A DNA stretch of 64,000 nt from Hartmannibacter diazotrophicus (GTDB taxonomy: Bacteria; Pseudomonadota; Alphaproteobacteria; Rhizobiales; Pleomorphomonadaceae), in NCBI RefSeq assembly GCF_900231165.1, contig NZ_LT960614.1, forward strand, positions 5,263,444 through 5,327,443, given 5' to 3'. This document shows positions 45,701-53,786 of the stretch, piece after piece; positions within the stretch are counted from its first letter, which is position 1; each line of letters starts with the position of its first letter. A program made the position numbers and the translations under genes. The notes beneath the pieces were generated by a model that made no database searches, had not been told where the DNA came from, and saw only the letters and a program-made list of their open reading frames with translations.

Positions 45701-46174
45701 TTGCGCGGCCGGTCCCCGACCCTTCACGCCAACGCTCTGCGCCTCGGTCGCCACGGCGTCCTCATCCGTGGCGGCTCCGGCGCCGGCAAGTCGGTGCTGA
45801 CCCTCGCGCTGCTGGAGCATGAGGCGGAACTCGGCCGATCGGCGGCGCTCGTCGCCGACGACCGTGTCATCATCGAACGGACGGGCGACGCGCTGATCGC
45901 CCGGGTGCCGGAGACGATCGCCGGCCTCATCGAGCTTCGCGGTGTCGGCATTCTCAAGTGGCCGAGCGAGCCCGAGTGCACGCTCTCTCTGGTCGTGGAC
46001 CTCGGGCCGGCCTCCGCCATGCCCCGCATGCCCGAACCGGCCGAAAGCCGGACCGAGATCGAGGGCATCGCCCTTGCGCGACTGCAACTCGCCGCCATGG
46101 GCGAGGGAATGGATCTGGCCGTGGCCGCCCTGACCGTCCGGACCATGCTGCGCCATCTCGATCCGCCCGTCTGA
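45701..46174 (+). CDS. hprK: HPr kinase/phosphorylase, short alphaproteobacterial form
   Basis: 157 residues. Only the C-terminal catalytic domain of HprK is present, as usual in alphaproteobacteria: Walker A GGSGAGKS at 24-31, LVADDRVIIER and GILELRG-like GLIELRGVGI. It phosphorylates the regulatory serine of HPr. Start is TTG four bases after the chvG stop with AGGA upstream, so it is part of the chvG transcript. Connects carbon/nitrogen status with envelope signalling by gene context. Confidence 0.93.
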   Translation: MRGRSPTLHANALRLGRHGVLIRGGSGAGKSVLTLALLEHEAELGRSAALVADDRVIIERTGDALIARVPETIAGLIELRGVGILKWPSEPECTLSLVVDLGPASAMPRMPEPAESRTEIEGIALARLQLAAMGEGMDLAVAALTVRTMLRHLDPPV

Positions 46175-46408
46175 CGGCGGCCGGACCCCTCTCGCCCTGT
46201 TGCCGGAAGGCCGCCCGACTGATGCCGCAATGCGGCATCTGCCGAAGAAATCGGCACTTGGCGGCTTTGGCCGACTGGAAACGGCTGCGGCGATGTGGCA
46301 TTCATGCGAGCTAATAGTGACCGCGATGGTGTCCCGATGGTGTTTTCGGTCGGGCCGAACGGCGGAGGCAGGCGGGGAGAAGGCCTGCGGTAGGGGGTAT
46401 CGTTCACA

Positions 46409-46810
46409 ATGATCGGGTTGGTTCTGGTGACCCATGGGCGGCTGGCCGACGAGTTTCGGGCCGCGCTGGAACATGTGGTGGGCCGGCAGTCGCATCTGGA
46501 GACCATCTGCATCGGTCCCGACGACGACATGGAACAGCGCCGCCATGACATTCTCCACGCTGTCGAGGCCGTCGATGACGGCGAGGGTGTGGTGCTGCTG
46601 ACCGACATGTTCGGCGGCACGCCCTCCAATCTCGCCATTTCCGTCATGGACCACGACGCCATCGAGGTGATCGCCGGCGTCAACCTTCCGATGCTGATCA
46701 AGCTGGCCAGCGTCCGCAATGACAAGCCGCTGGCCGCGGCCGTGACGGATGCGCGCGATGCCGGCCGCAAATACATCAACGTCGCCAGTCAGGTGCTGTC
46801 CGGCCAATGA
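46409..46810 (+). CDS. PTS EIIA component, mannose type
   Basis: 133 residues. Mannose-family EIIA with phosphoacceptor His9 (LVLVTHGRLA) and DMFGGTPSNLA. Overlaps the HPr gene by 4 bases (ATGA). In Rhizobiales this EIIA-Man with HPr and HprK forms a regulatory phosphorelay without sugar-transport EIIB/C components; none is visible here. The EI (PtsP) gene is elsewhere. Confidence 0.95.
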   Translation: MIGLVLVTHGRLADEFRAALEHVVGRQSHLETICIGPDDDMEQRRHDILHAVEAVDDGEGVVLLTDMFGGTPSNLAISVMDHDAIEVIAGVNLPMLIKLASVRNDKPLAAAVTDARDAGRKYINVASQVLSGQ

Positions 46811-47118
46811 CCGAAGAGCCGCTTGCAGCCGCTAAGAGCGGCACGCATCCCCTCAGCCGCAAACTCAAAATCTGCAACCGCAAGGGCCTGCACGCGCGCG
46901 CCTCGGCGAAATTCGTGCAATGCGTCGACCGCTTCGACGCGGAGGTCGAGGTCAGCAAGGACGGCCAGACGGTATCTGGCACGTCGATCATGGGTCTGAT
47001 GATGCTGGCCGCCGCGATCGGCTGCACGATCGAGGTCAAGGTTTCCGGCGTTGAAGCCGAAGAAGCACTCTCGGCCATCGCAAGCCTCGTCGAGGACCGC
47101 TTCGGCGAAGACGAATAA
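46807..47118 (+). CDS. ptsH: phosphocarrier protein HPr
   Basis: 103 residues. Phosphoacceptor His29 in KGLHARASA and regulatory Ser60 in SGTSIMGLMML are both conserved, so it can be modified by EI and by the HprK encoded just upstream. An N-terminal extension of about 15 residues precedes the domain. Start overlaps the EIIA stop, indicating translational coupling. Confidence 0.95.
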   Translation: MTEEPLAAAKSGTHPLSRKLKICNRKGLHARASAKFVQCVDRFDAEVEVSKDGQTVSGTSIMGLMMLAAAIGCTIEVKVSGVEAEEALSAIASLVEDRFGEDE

Positions 47119-47129
47119 ATCGCCGGTTG

Positions 47130-48752
47130 TCAGGCCCGCTGGCGCCCGCCGATGGCGGCAAGCGCGTCCGGCGTGTCGATATCGAGCGTGATCGCGTCAT
47201 CCAGTTCGACTTCCACGACCGCGTCCTTGTTCGTCGCGATCAGATGGCGGGCTCCGACGTCTCCTTCCAGACCCATGAGATCGTCGAAGAACCGCCGCGA
47301 CCAGAGCACCGGGTTGCCGCGCTTGCCCTCATGCACCGGCAGGGCGATCAGCGCGCCCGTCGCGGGATCGTAGGCGCCGATCAACTGGTCGATCATGGCC
47401 GACGAAATCCGTGGCATGTCGCCAAGCAGGACGACGACCGCCTCCGCATCCTCCGGGACGGCCATCAGCCCGGCCTTGAGCGAGGTCGACAGCCCATCGG
47501 CGAAATCGGGGTTGTGGGTGACCTCGACATCGAAGTCGGCCACGGCGGCCTCGACCTCCTCGGCCATGTGCCCCGTGACGACCGTGACGGAGCGCGCCTT
47601 GCTGCCAAGCGCCGCCCTGGCGGCATGGCGTACCATGGCCTCGCCGTCGACCTCGGCCAGCAGCTTGTTGCTGGCGCCCATGCGCGAGGAGCGGCCGGCC
47701 GCCAGGACAAGGGCGGCAACATGGGGTTCGTGCCTGTCCTCGACCTGAGCGATGCCGCTGCGCGGCGCGGGGCGCGTGACGATGTCCATCAGGAGGCCGC
47801 CGACGCCCATGCCGATGATGTCGTCCGGCCCGACACGGTCGCCGGCCAGCAGCCGCTCCAGCACGAAATCGAAGCCGTTCTCGCGCGGCGAGCGCGCGCA
47901 GCCGGGCGCTCCGACGACCGGCAAGCCACGGAGGTCGCCGAGAAGCAGAAGATTGCCGGGATCGACCGGCATGCCGAAGTGAATGACCGTTCCACCTGCC
48001 GCTGTGAGGCCGGCCGGAATGACGTCGGCAATATCGGTAATCGCCGAGGCGCCGAAGAGGATCACGAGATCCGGCTGGTCCTTCAGCGCTCGAAGCGCGT
48101 CCGCGATGGCTGCCGTCTCATGCGCCACCCGCATGTCCGCGACGATGCTCGCCCCAGCCGGTGCCAGCCGCTCGGCGAGAACGGAAAGCGTCTTGTCGAT
48201 GACCGAAGGCTTCAGGGTCGGCAAGGTCGTGGAGATCACGGCGACACGCAGCGGGCGGTAGGGCTTTACGGAAAGCACAGGCCTGCTCTCCGGGGATGCG
48301 ATCGCGATCGCGCGTTCGAGGCTGTCCCGCGGAACCGCGAAGGGAATGATCTTCACTGTCGCGACCATGCGGCCGGCTTCGGCCCCCCTGTCCGCCGGGC
48401 GGGTGGCCACCGTGATGCCCGGATCGACGCGGTTGATGGCGTCGATCCTTGCCCGGTCGACCTTGAAGAGCCCCGCTTCGCGCGCAAAGAGATTGGAGCG
48501 GCCGGTTGCCGGCGCCTCCACGTCGAGACCGTCACCCGCGATGGCCTCGGCGAGCCGGTGCGCGGCTTCGTCCTCGTGGACGTCGCTGTCGTCCAGCACG
48601 GCGGCGACGACCGTCTCGACGGCGGCGGCTTTCAGCCGCTCGATGTCCGCCGCCGCGAGCCGCGTGCCCTTCTTCAGCGTCCGCCCTGCCCGCACGGCAT
48701 GGGCGAGGATCGCGCCCTCGGCCTTGTCGACAGGCAGGTCGGTGATCTTCAT
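47130..48752 (-). CDS. molybdopterin-binding / MocA-like nucleotidyltransferase fusion
   Basis: 540 residues. The N-terminal part (to about 340) resembles MoeA/MogA-type molybdopterin-binding domains (VAVISTTLPTLKPSVID, VILFGASAITDIADVIP, GAPGCARSPRENGFD). The C-terminal 190 residues are a MobA/MocA-type NTP transferase (ALVLAAGRSSRMG, NKLL, VVVLLGDMPRIS). This fusion is found in alphaproteobacteria with XdhC and supplies molybdenum cytosine dinucleotide cofactor for xanthine-dehydrogenase/CO-dehydrogenase family enzymes. Its start overlaps the XdhC C-terminal-domain gene stop by 4 bases. Confidence 0.9.
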   Translation of the reverse strand: MKITDLPVDKAEGAILAHAVRAGRTLKKGTRLAAADIERLKAAAVETVVAAVLDDSDVHEDEAAHRLAEAIAGDGLDVEAPATGRSNLFAREAGLFKVDRARIDAINRVDPGITVATRPADRGAEAGRMVATVKIIPFAVPRDSLERAIAIASPESRPVLSVKPYRPLRVAVISTTLPTLKPSVIDKTLSVLAERLAPAGASIVADMRVAHETAAIADALRALKDQPDLVILFGASAITDIADVIPAGLTAAGGTVIHFGMPVDPGNLLLLGDLRGLPVVGAPGCARSPRENGFDFVLERLLAGDRVGPDDIIGMGVGGLLMDIVTRPAPRSGIAQVEDRHEPHVAALVLAAGRSSRMGASNKLLAEVDGEAMVRHAARAALGSKARSVTVVTGHMAEEVEAAVADFDVEVTHNPDFADGLSTSLKAGLMAVPEDAEAVVVLLGDMPRISSAMIDQLIGAYDPATGALIALPVHEGKRGNPVLWSRRFFDDLMGLEGDVGARHLIATNKDAVVEVELDDAITLDIDTPDALAAIGGRQRA

Positions 48753-49435
48753 GGCGCGGACCGGCGCAGGGTGGCGATGATCTCGGCCATGATCGAAACG
48801 GCGATTTCCGAGGGGCTGACGGCCCCGATGGCAAGGCCGATCGGGGCATGGATGCGGGCAAAGGCTTCGGCCGATACGCCTGCCGCCTCAAGCCGCTCCT
48901 GGCGCTTGGCATGGGTCTTCCGGCTGCCGAGCGCGCCGACATAGAAGCAGTCTTTCTCCAGCGCATGCTGAAGCGCGAAATCGTCGATCTTCGGATCGTG
49001 CGTTAGCGCCGCAAGAGCCGTGTAGCGGTCGATCGCCAGCGTCGGCAGCACGGTTTCCGGCCAGTCGGCATGTAGCGGGATGCCGGCGAAGCGGTCCTCG
49101 GTGGCAAAGGCCGTGCGCGGGTCGACGATGGTCACGTCGAAGCCGGCGATCCGGGCGACGGGGGAAAGCGCCTGCGAGATATGGACCGCGCCGATCATCA
49201 CGAGGCGCGGCGGCGGCAGGCAGGCGGTGATGAAGACATTGGCTTCGGCGGTCTCGATGCGTTTGGATCGCCCCGACCGGAAAGCCTCGCGAAAGTCGTT
49301 CGCCAGCGGATCGGCGGAAAAATCGTCGCTCTCGCGGACGAGCCGGCCGGGACCGCCGGTCATGTCGGTGACGAGCAGGGCGGCCCGCCGCGCGTTGCGC
49401 TCGGCGTTGAGGCCGGCAAGAAGTTCGAGATCCAT
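48749..49435 (-). CDS. XdhC family protein, Rossmann (C-terminal) domain
   Basis: 228 residues. XdhC_C Rossmann domain: VMIGAVHISQALSPVARIAGFDVTIVDPR, LHADWPE, THDPKIDDFAL and YVGALGSRKTHAKRQERL. Assists insertion of sulphurated molybdenum cofactor into xanthine dehydrogenase-type enzymes. Overlaps the next gene by 4 bases (ATGA). The N-terminal CoxI/XdhC domain is encoded separately 3 bases upstream, so the protein is split into two genes as in several relatives. Confidence 0.93.
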   Translation of the reverse strand: MDLELLAGLNAERNARRAALLVTDMTGGPGRLVRESDDFSADPLANDFREAFRSGRSKRIETAEANVFITACLPPPRLVMIGAVHISQALSPVARIAGFDVTIVDPRTAFATEDRFAGIPLHADWPETVLPTLAIDRYTALAALTHDPKIDDFALQHALEKDCFYVGALGSRKTHAKRQERLEAAGVSAEAFARIHAPIGLAIGAVSPSEIAVSIMAEIIATLRRSAP

Positions 49436-49438
49436 GGT

Positions 49439-49792
49439 TCAGGCGACCTTCTCGACATAGACGCCGATGCGCCCGCCGCAGGAAAGCCCGACGCGCCAGG
49501 CCGTCTCGTCGGCAACGCCGAATTCCATCAGCTTCGGCTGGCCCGTCTCGATCACGTCGACGGCCTCGGCGACGACGGCGCCCTCCACGCAGCCGCCGGA
49601 GACCGAGCCGCGGAAGTTGCCGTCGGCATCGATGACCAGATGGCTGCCGGTCGGACGCGGCGCCGAGCCCCAGGTCTCGACGACGGTGGCAAGCGCCACC
49701 TGGCGGCCCTCGCGCGCCCAGCTTTCCGCGATGCCGAGAACGTCGAGTTGGGCAGCCTCGGCAATGTCGGTTTCGGTCGGGGAGGTGGTCAT
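49439..49792 (-). CDS. XdhC/CoxI family protein, N-terminal domain
   Basis: 117 residues. Short XdhC/CoxI domain with SVSGGCVEGAVVAE and GLSCGGRIGVYVE; the two conserved Cys lie in these motifs and bind the cofactor. Overlaps the CysZ-like gene upstream by 4 bases (ATGA) and precedes the Rossmann-domain gene by 3 bases. The set reads EI24 gene, XdhC N, XdhC C, MoeA-MocA fusion as one coupled operon. Confidence 0.93.
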   Translation of the reverse strand: MTTSPTETDIAEAAQLDVLGIAESWAREGRQVALATVVETWGSAPRPTGSHLVIDADGNFRGSVSGGCVEGAVVAEAVDVIETGQPKLMEFGVADETAWRVGLSCGGRIGVYVEKVA

Positions 49793-50484
49793 GGCAGGAC
49801 CTCGATATCTTTCTGGGCAACCGGCCGGCGCCCGGTAAGCCGCTTGTGCATGTGGACCATGAAGGCCGTGGCGAAGAGCGGCGTCAAGAGGTTGACGAAG
49901 GGGATGGCGAGGACGCCGGCGATGACGAGGCCGGCAAGGAAGATCGTGCCGCCATGCTGCTCGCGTAGCGCCTTGACGCTGTCGCGGGAATGAAAGCGGC
50001 CGGCCGCCTGTTCGAAATATTCCCGGCCGAGCAGGTAGCCGTTGGCCAGGAAGAAGGCGAAGAGATTGATGCCGGGCAGCAGCACCAGCAGGAAGACGAA
50101 GAGGTTGACCACGATCACGATGGCGGTGAAGCGGACCGCCGACATCACCGCTTCGCCGATCGGTACGGCGCGTCCCGGCGCGTCGAGCGGATAGTAGGTG
50201 CTCTCCACCGCCTCCGCGATGTCGTCGAGGAAGAGGCCGGCGAACATCGAGGCGACGGGCGCGATGAGAAAGCCGAGGCCGACGACGATGCCGAGGCCCG
50301 TGATGATGTCGACCAGCGTCTGCAGCCAGTCATAGGGGATCACCACGAAATAGTGGAACGTCCCGTAAAGGACCGACCAGGCGGCGGCCAGCATCGCGAG
50401 CGTCAGCCCGAGCGAGCGCCACAGCACCGTTCGGAAGGGCGGCGAGACGATCTGGCGGAAGGCGAGCGTGGCGCTTTGGATCAT
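49789..50484 (-). CDS. EI24/CysZ-like membrane protein
   Basis: 231 residues, four strongly hydrophobic regions (SLGLTLAMLAAAWSVLYGTF, GIVVGLGFLIAPVASMFAGLF, FTAIVIVVNLFVFLLVLLPGIN, VIAGVLAIPFVNLLTPLF). The EI24/CysZ family includes the sulfate transporter CysZ; the GREYFE and LREQHGG segments are typical of the alphaproteobacterial group. It is translationally coupled to the XdhC genes; sulfate or molybdate-related transport is possible but speculative. Start chosen at MIQSAT; a longer frame is unlikely. Confidence 0.85.
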   Translation of the reverse strand: MIQSATLAFRQIVSPPFRTVLWRSLGLTLAMLAAAWSVLYGTFHYFVVIPYDWLQTLVDIITGLGIVVGLGFLIAPVASMFAGLFLDDIAEAVESTYYPLDAPGRAVPIGEAVMSAVRFTAIVIVVNLFVFLLVLLPGINLFAFFLANGYLLGREYFEQAAGRFHSRDSVKALREQHGGTIFLAGLVIAGVLAIPFVNLLTPLFATAFMVHMHKRLTGRRPVAQKDIEVLP

Positions 50485-50686
50485 GAACCGGAAGAACTCC
50501 CCTTCGGCGTCAGGACGATCCGCCGTGACGTGGCGGCGGCTTCGACCGGACAGATAGGATGTCCGCGAACGCCAATCCAGTGCGATGGCCATCCGGTTCC
50601 GGCCCGGTGCGGGAGCGACGGCTTGCCCTATGGCACTGGCTTCTTTAAGAACGGCACGATTTTCCTCTCAAGAAACAGGATGGTTC

Positions 50687-51688
50687 ATGTCTGATCCAAG
50701 GTTCGATCTCCTCACCATCGGCAACGCCATCGTCGATATTCTCGCCCGCATCGAGGACGATATCCTGGTTGAGGAGAACGTGACCAAGGGCATGATGCGT
50801 CTCGTCGACGCCGAGCAGTCGGCTTCGCTCTATGGCCGGATCGGCCCGGCGATCGAGGCTTCGGGCGGCTCGGCCGGCAACACGGCGGCGGGCGCGGCCT
50901 CGCTGGGCCTTCGCACCGCCTATATCGGCAAGGTCGCCGACGATCACTTCGGCCAGATCTTCCGCCACGACATCCAGGCCCAGGGCGTTGCCTACGAGAC
51001 GGCGCCGCTCGTCGGCGGTGCGCCGACGGCAACCTCGATCATCCTGATCTCGCCGGACGGCGAGCGCACCATGAACACCCACCTTGGCGCCTGCGTGACG
51101 CTTGCGCCGGAAGACATCGTCGAGGAGACGGTCGCGGCAAGCGCCGTCACCTATGTCGAAGGCTACCTCTGGGATCCGCCGCTCGCCAAGGATGCCTGCC
51201 GCAAGGCCTTCGAGATCGCCCACGCCAATGGCCGCAAGACGGCGATCACGCTCTCCGACAGCTTCTGCGTCGACCGCTACCGCGAGGAGTTCCTCGATCT
51301 GATGCGGACCGGCCTCGTCGACATCGTCTTTGCCAACGAGAGCGAACTGAAGGCGCTTTACCAGACGTCGGCCCGCCTTGCCGCCCTCGACCAGTTGCGC
51401 AAGGACTGCGCCATGGGCGTCGTCACGCTCGGCGAGGAGGGGGCGCTGGTCGTCGAAGGCGGCAACATGGCGCGCGGCGTTGCCTATCCCGTGGAGAAGG
51501 TCGAGGATCTGACCGGCGCAGGCGATCAGTTCGCGGCCGGCTTCATCGCCGGCCTCGTGCGCGGTCAGCCGCTTCATGTCGCGGCCAAGCTCGGCTGCCT
51601 TGCCGCCTCGGAAGTGATCGGCCATGTCGGCCCGCGCCCGGCCGTCTCGCTGAAGGACCTCGCCAATCAGCACGGGATCGCTATCTGA
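50687..51688 (+). CDS. PfkB family sugar/nucleoside kinase (adenosine kinase-like)
   Basis: 333 residues. Ribokinase fold: N-terminal FDLLTIGNAIVDILARIEDD, GGSAGNTAAGAASLG and C-terminal DLTGAGDQFAAGF with the catalytic Asp. The sequence matches the rhizobial adenosine kinase-like group. ATP-dependent phosphorylation of a nucleoside (adenosine) or sugar is expected. Start ATG is preceded by AGGA. Divergent from the CysZ-like gene. Confidence 0.9.
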   Translation: MSDPRFDLLTIGNAIVDILARIEDDILVEENVTKGMMRLVDAEQSASLYGRIGPAIEASGGSAGNTAAGAASLGLRTAYIGKVADDHFGQIFRHDIQAQGVAYETAPLVGGAPTATSIILISPDGERTMNTHLGACVTLAPEDIVEETVAASAVTYVEGYLWDPPLAKDACRKAFEIAHANGRKTAITLSDSFCVDRYREEFLDLMRTGLVDIVFANESELKALYQTSARLAALDQLRKDCAMGVVTLGEEGALVVEGGNMARGVAYPVEKVEDLTGAGDQFAAGFIAGLVRGQPLHVAAKLGCLAASEVIGHVGPRPAVSLKDLANQHGIAI

Positions 51689-51724
51689 TGCTGCCGCCGC
51701 CGGCAGGTCCGAAAAGCGATCCGG

Positions 51725-52648
51725 TCAGGCTGTCCTGACGTCATTGGGGATCCGGGCGTGGCTCGCCAGGAAATCGAGGACCGCGCGGACCCGCGCCGGC
51801 AACGGCCCTCCCTGCCCGACATGGACGGCGTGAAAATCCTTGGCGTCGCCGGGATTTGCCTCCTCCATGACCGGGACCAGCCGCCCGGCCTCGATATCCG
51901 TCCGCACCATGAAGACCGGCAGGCGGGCAAGTCCCGCGCCGCCGAGGGCAAGATGCCGGATCGCTTCGCCGTCGCTGGCGCGGCAGCGGTCGCTTGTCGG
52001 CAGAAGAACTGTTTCACCATCGTCCAGCACCGGCCAAGCATCGGTATCGAGCCCTTGCGAGTGGCCGAGGCGCAGGTGCCGGGAGAGTTCCGGCGCCGAA
52101 GCCGGATGGCCCGCCCTTGCCAGGTAATCCGGGGCACCGACGATCATCATCCTTGCCTGCCCAAGCTTGCGCGCGATGAGGCTTGACGCCTTCATCGGTC
52201 CGGCGCGAACGGCGATGTCCGCGCGGTCCTCGAGAAGGTCGACGACCCGATCCGTCAGGGAGAATTCGAGGTCGATGTCCGGATAGTCGCCTTGAAGCCG
52301 GACGACGAGCGGGATGAGAATGTGGTTGGCGAAGGAGGCGCTGGTGTTGATCCGGACACGTCCTTGCGGCTTCTCGCCCGCCGCCGCGCAGCGCTCGGCC
52401 TCGTCGAGATCGGCAAGGATGCGGGTCGCGCGCTCGTAGAAATGACACCCCTCCGCCGTGAGCTGGAGCTTGCGCGTCGACCGGTTGAAGAGGCGCGTGC
52501 CGAGCCGATGCTCCAGCCGGGTGACCAGCTTGCTGACCGCGGACGGCGTCATCCCGAAGGTCGCGGCCGCGGCGGAAAAGCTGCCCGACGTCACCACGCC
52601 CGTGAAGACTTCCATTTCACCGGATCGGTTCGTTTCGATGCGTGCCAT
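51725..52648 (-). CDS. LysR family transcriptional regulator
   Basis: 307 residues from the ATG giving MARIETN; an in-frame ATG 15 bases upstream (52663) is possible but overlaps the palindrome ATTCATGAAT (52658-52667). LysR helix-turn-helix (GSFSAAAATFGMTPSAVSKLVTRLEHRLGTRLFNRS) and the periplasmic-binding-like effector domain are clear. Divergent from an aldo/keto reductase gene 96 bases away, which it likely controls. The effector is unknown. Confidence 0.92.
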   Translation of the reverse strand: MARIETNRSGEMEVFTGVVTSGSFSAAAATFGMTPSAVSKLVTRLEHRLGTRLFNRSTRKLQLTAEGCHFYERATRILADLDEAERCAAAGEKPQGRVRINTSASFANHILIPLVVRLQGDYPDIDLEFSLTDRVVDLLEDRADIAVRAGPMKASSLIARKLGQARMMIVGAPDYLARAGHPASAPELSRHLRLGHSQGLDTDAWPVLDDGETVLLPTSDRCRASDGEAIRHLALGGAGLARLPVFMVRTDIEAGRLVPVMEEANPGDAKDFHAVHVGQGGPLPARVRAVLDFLASHARIPNDVRTA

Positions 52649-52744
52649 GTGACTTGAATTCATGAATCATGTGATTGAGGCAATCTATTTCAAAAGTTGG
52701 CGAGGCGCCATCTTCGCTCCGTTGCACGGCAATCGGAGACGAAA

Positions 52745-53779
52745 ATGGACTATCGCAATCTTGGCGCATCGGGCCTGAAGGTCCCGGTCCTGAGCCTCGG
52801 GACGGGAACCTTCGGCGGAAAGGGGCCGCTTTTCAGCGCCTGGGGCCGCACGGAAGAGGCCGAGGCCCGGCGACTGGTCGACATCTGCCTGGACGCGGGC
52901 GTCACCCTGTTCGACACGGCCGACGTTTATTCGGACGGCACGTCGGAACGGATTCTCGGTACGGCGATCAAGGGCCGCCGGGAGGAGGTTCTCATCTCCA
53001 CCAAGACGGGTTTGCCGATAGGAGAGGGGCCTAACGAGGCCGGCACGTCGCGCTCGCGGCTCATTCGGGCGGTCGAGGAGGCGCTCCGCCGTCTCGGAAC
53101 CGACTATATCGATCTCCTGCAGCTTCATGCGTTTGATGCGGCAACGCCCGTCGAAGAGGTCCTGCAGGCGCTCGATACGCTCGTGCGGGCCGGCAAGGTC
53201 CGCTATGTCGGCGTTTCCAACTTCTCCGGCTGGCAGCTGATGAAGTCGCTGGCCGCTGCCGACCGCCATGGCTACCCGCGCTATGTGGCCAACCAGGCCT
53301 ACTATTCGCTGATCGGCCGCGACTATGAATGGGAACTGATGCCGCTCGGCCTCGATCAGGGCGTCGGCGCTATGGTCTGGAGCCCACTCGGCTGGGGTCG
53401 CCTCACCGGGAAAGTCCGACGCGACCAGCCGATTCCGGAAGGCAGCAGGCTGCACGAGACGGCGGATTTCGGGCCTGCGGTCGATGAGGAGCACCTCTAC
53501 CGGGTCGTCGACGCGCTGGATGAGATCGCAGGGGAAACGGGCAGAAGCGTTCCCCAGATCGCCCTCAACTGGCTGCTGACGCGGCCGACGGTATCGTCGG
53601 TCATCATCGGCGCGCGCAACGAGGAACAGCTGCGCCAGAATCTGGGTGCCGTCGGATGGCAATTGGCGGCCGACCAGATCGCCCGGCTCGACGCCGCCAG
53701 TGAGGTTGCCGCGCCCTATCCCTATTGGCCCTACCGCCGGCAGGAAGGCTTCGCCCGCCTCAATCCGCCCGCGATCTAG
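52745..53779 (+). CDS. aldo/keto reductase
   Basis: 344 residues. NADPH-dependent TIM-barrel oxidoreductase: LGTGTFGGKGPLF, catalytic Asp/Tyr in FDTADVYSDG, Lys in ISTKTGLPIG, His in LLQLHAFDA, and NADPH-binding segment SVIIGARNEEQLRQNLGAV. Resembles AKR family members acting on aldehydes or sugars; no specific substrate. Start ATG preceded by GGAG. Ends 7 bases from the convergent ubiB stop. Confidence 0.93.
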   Translation: MDYRNLGASGLKVPVLSLGTGTFGGKGPLFSAWGRTEEAEARRLVDICLDAGVTLFDTADVYSDGTSERILGTAIKGRREEVLISTKTGLPIGEGPNEAGTSRSRLIRAVEEALRRLGTDYIDLLQLHAFDAATPVEEVLQALDTLVRAGKVRYVGVSNFSGWQLMKSLAAADRHGYPRYVANQAYYSLIGRDYEWELMPLGLDQGVGAMVWSPLGWGRLTGKVRRDQPIPEGSRLHETADFGPAVDEEHLYRVVDALDEIAGETGRSVPQIALNWLLTRPTVSSVIIGARNEEQLRQNLGAVGWQLAADQIARLDAASEVAAPYPYWPYRRQEGFARLNPPAI

Positions 53780-53786
53780 ACGGGAC

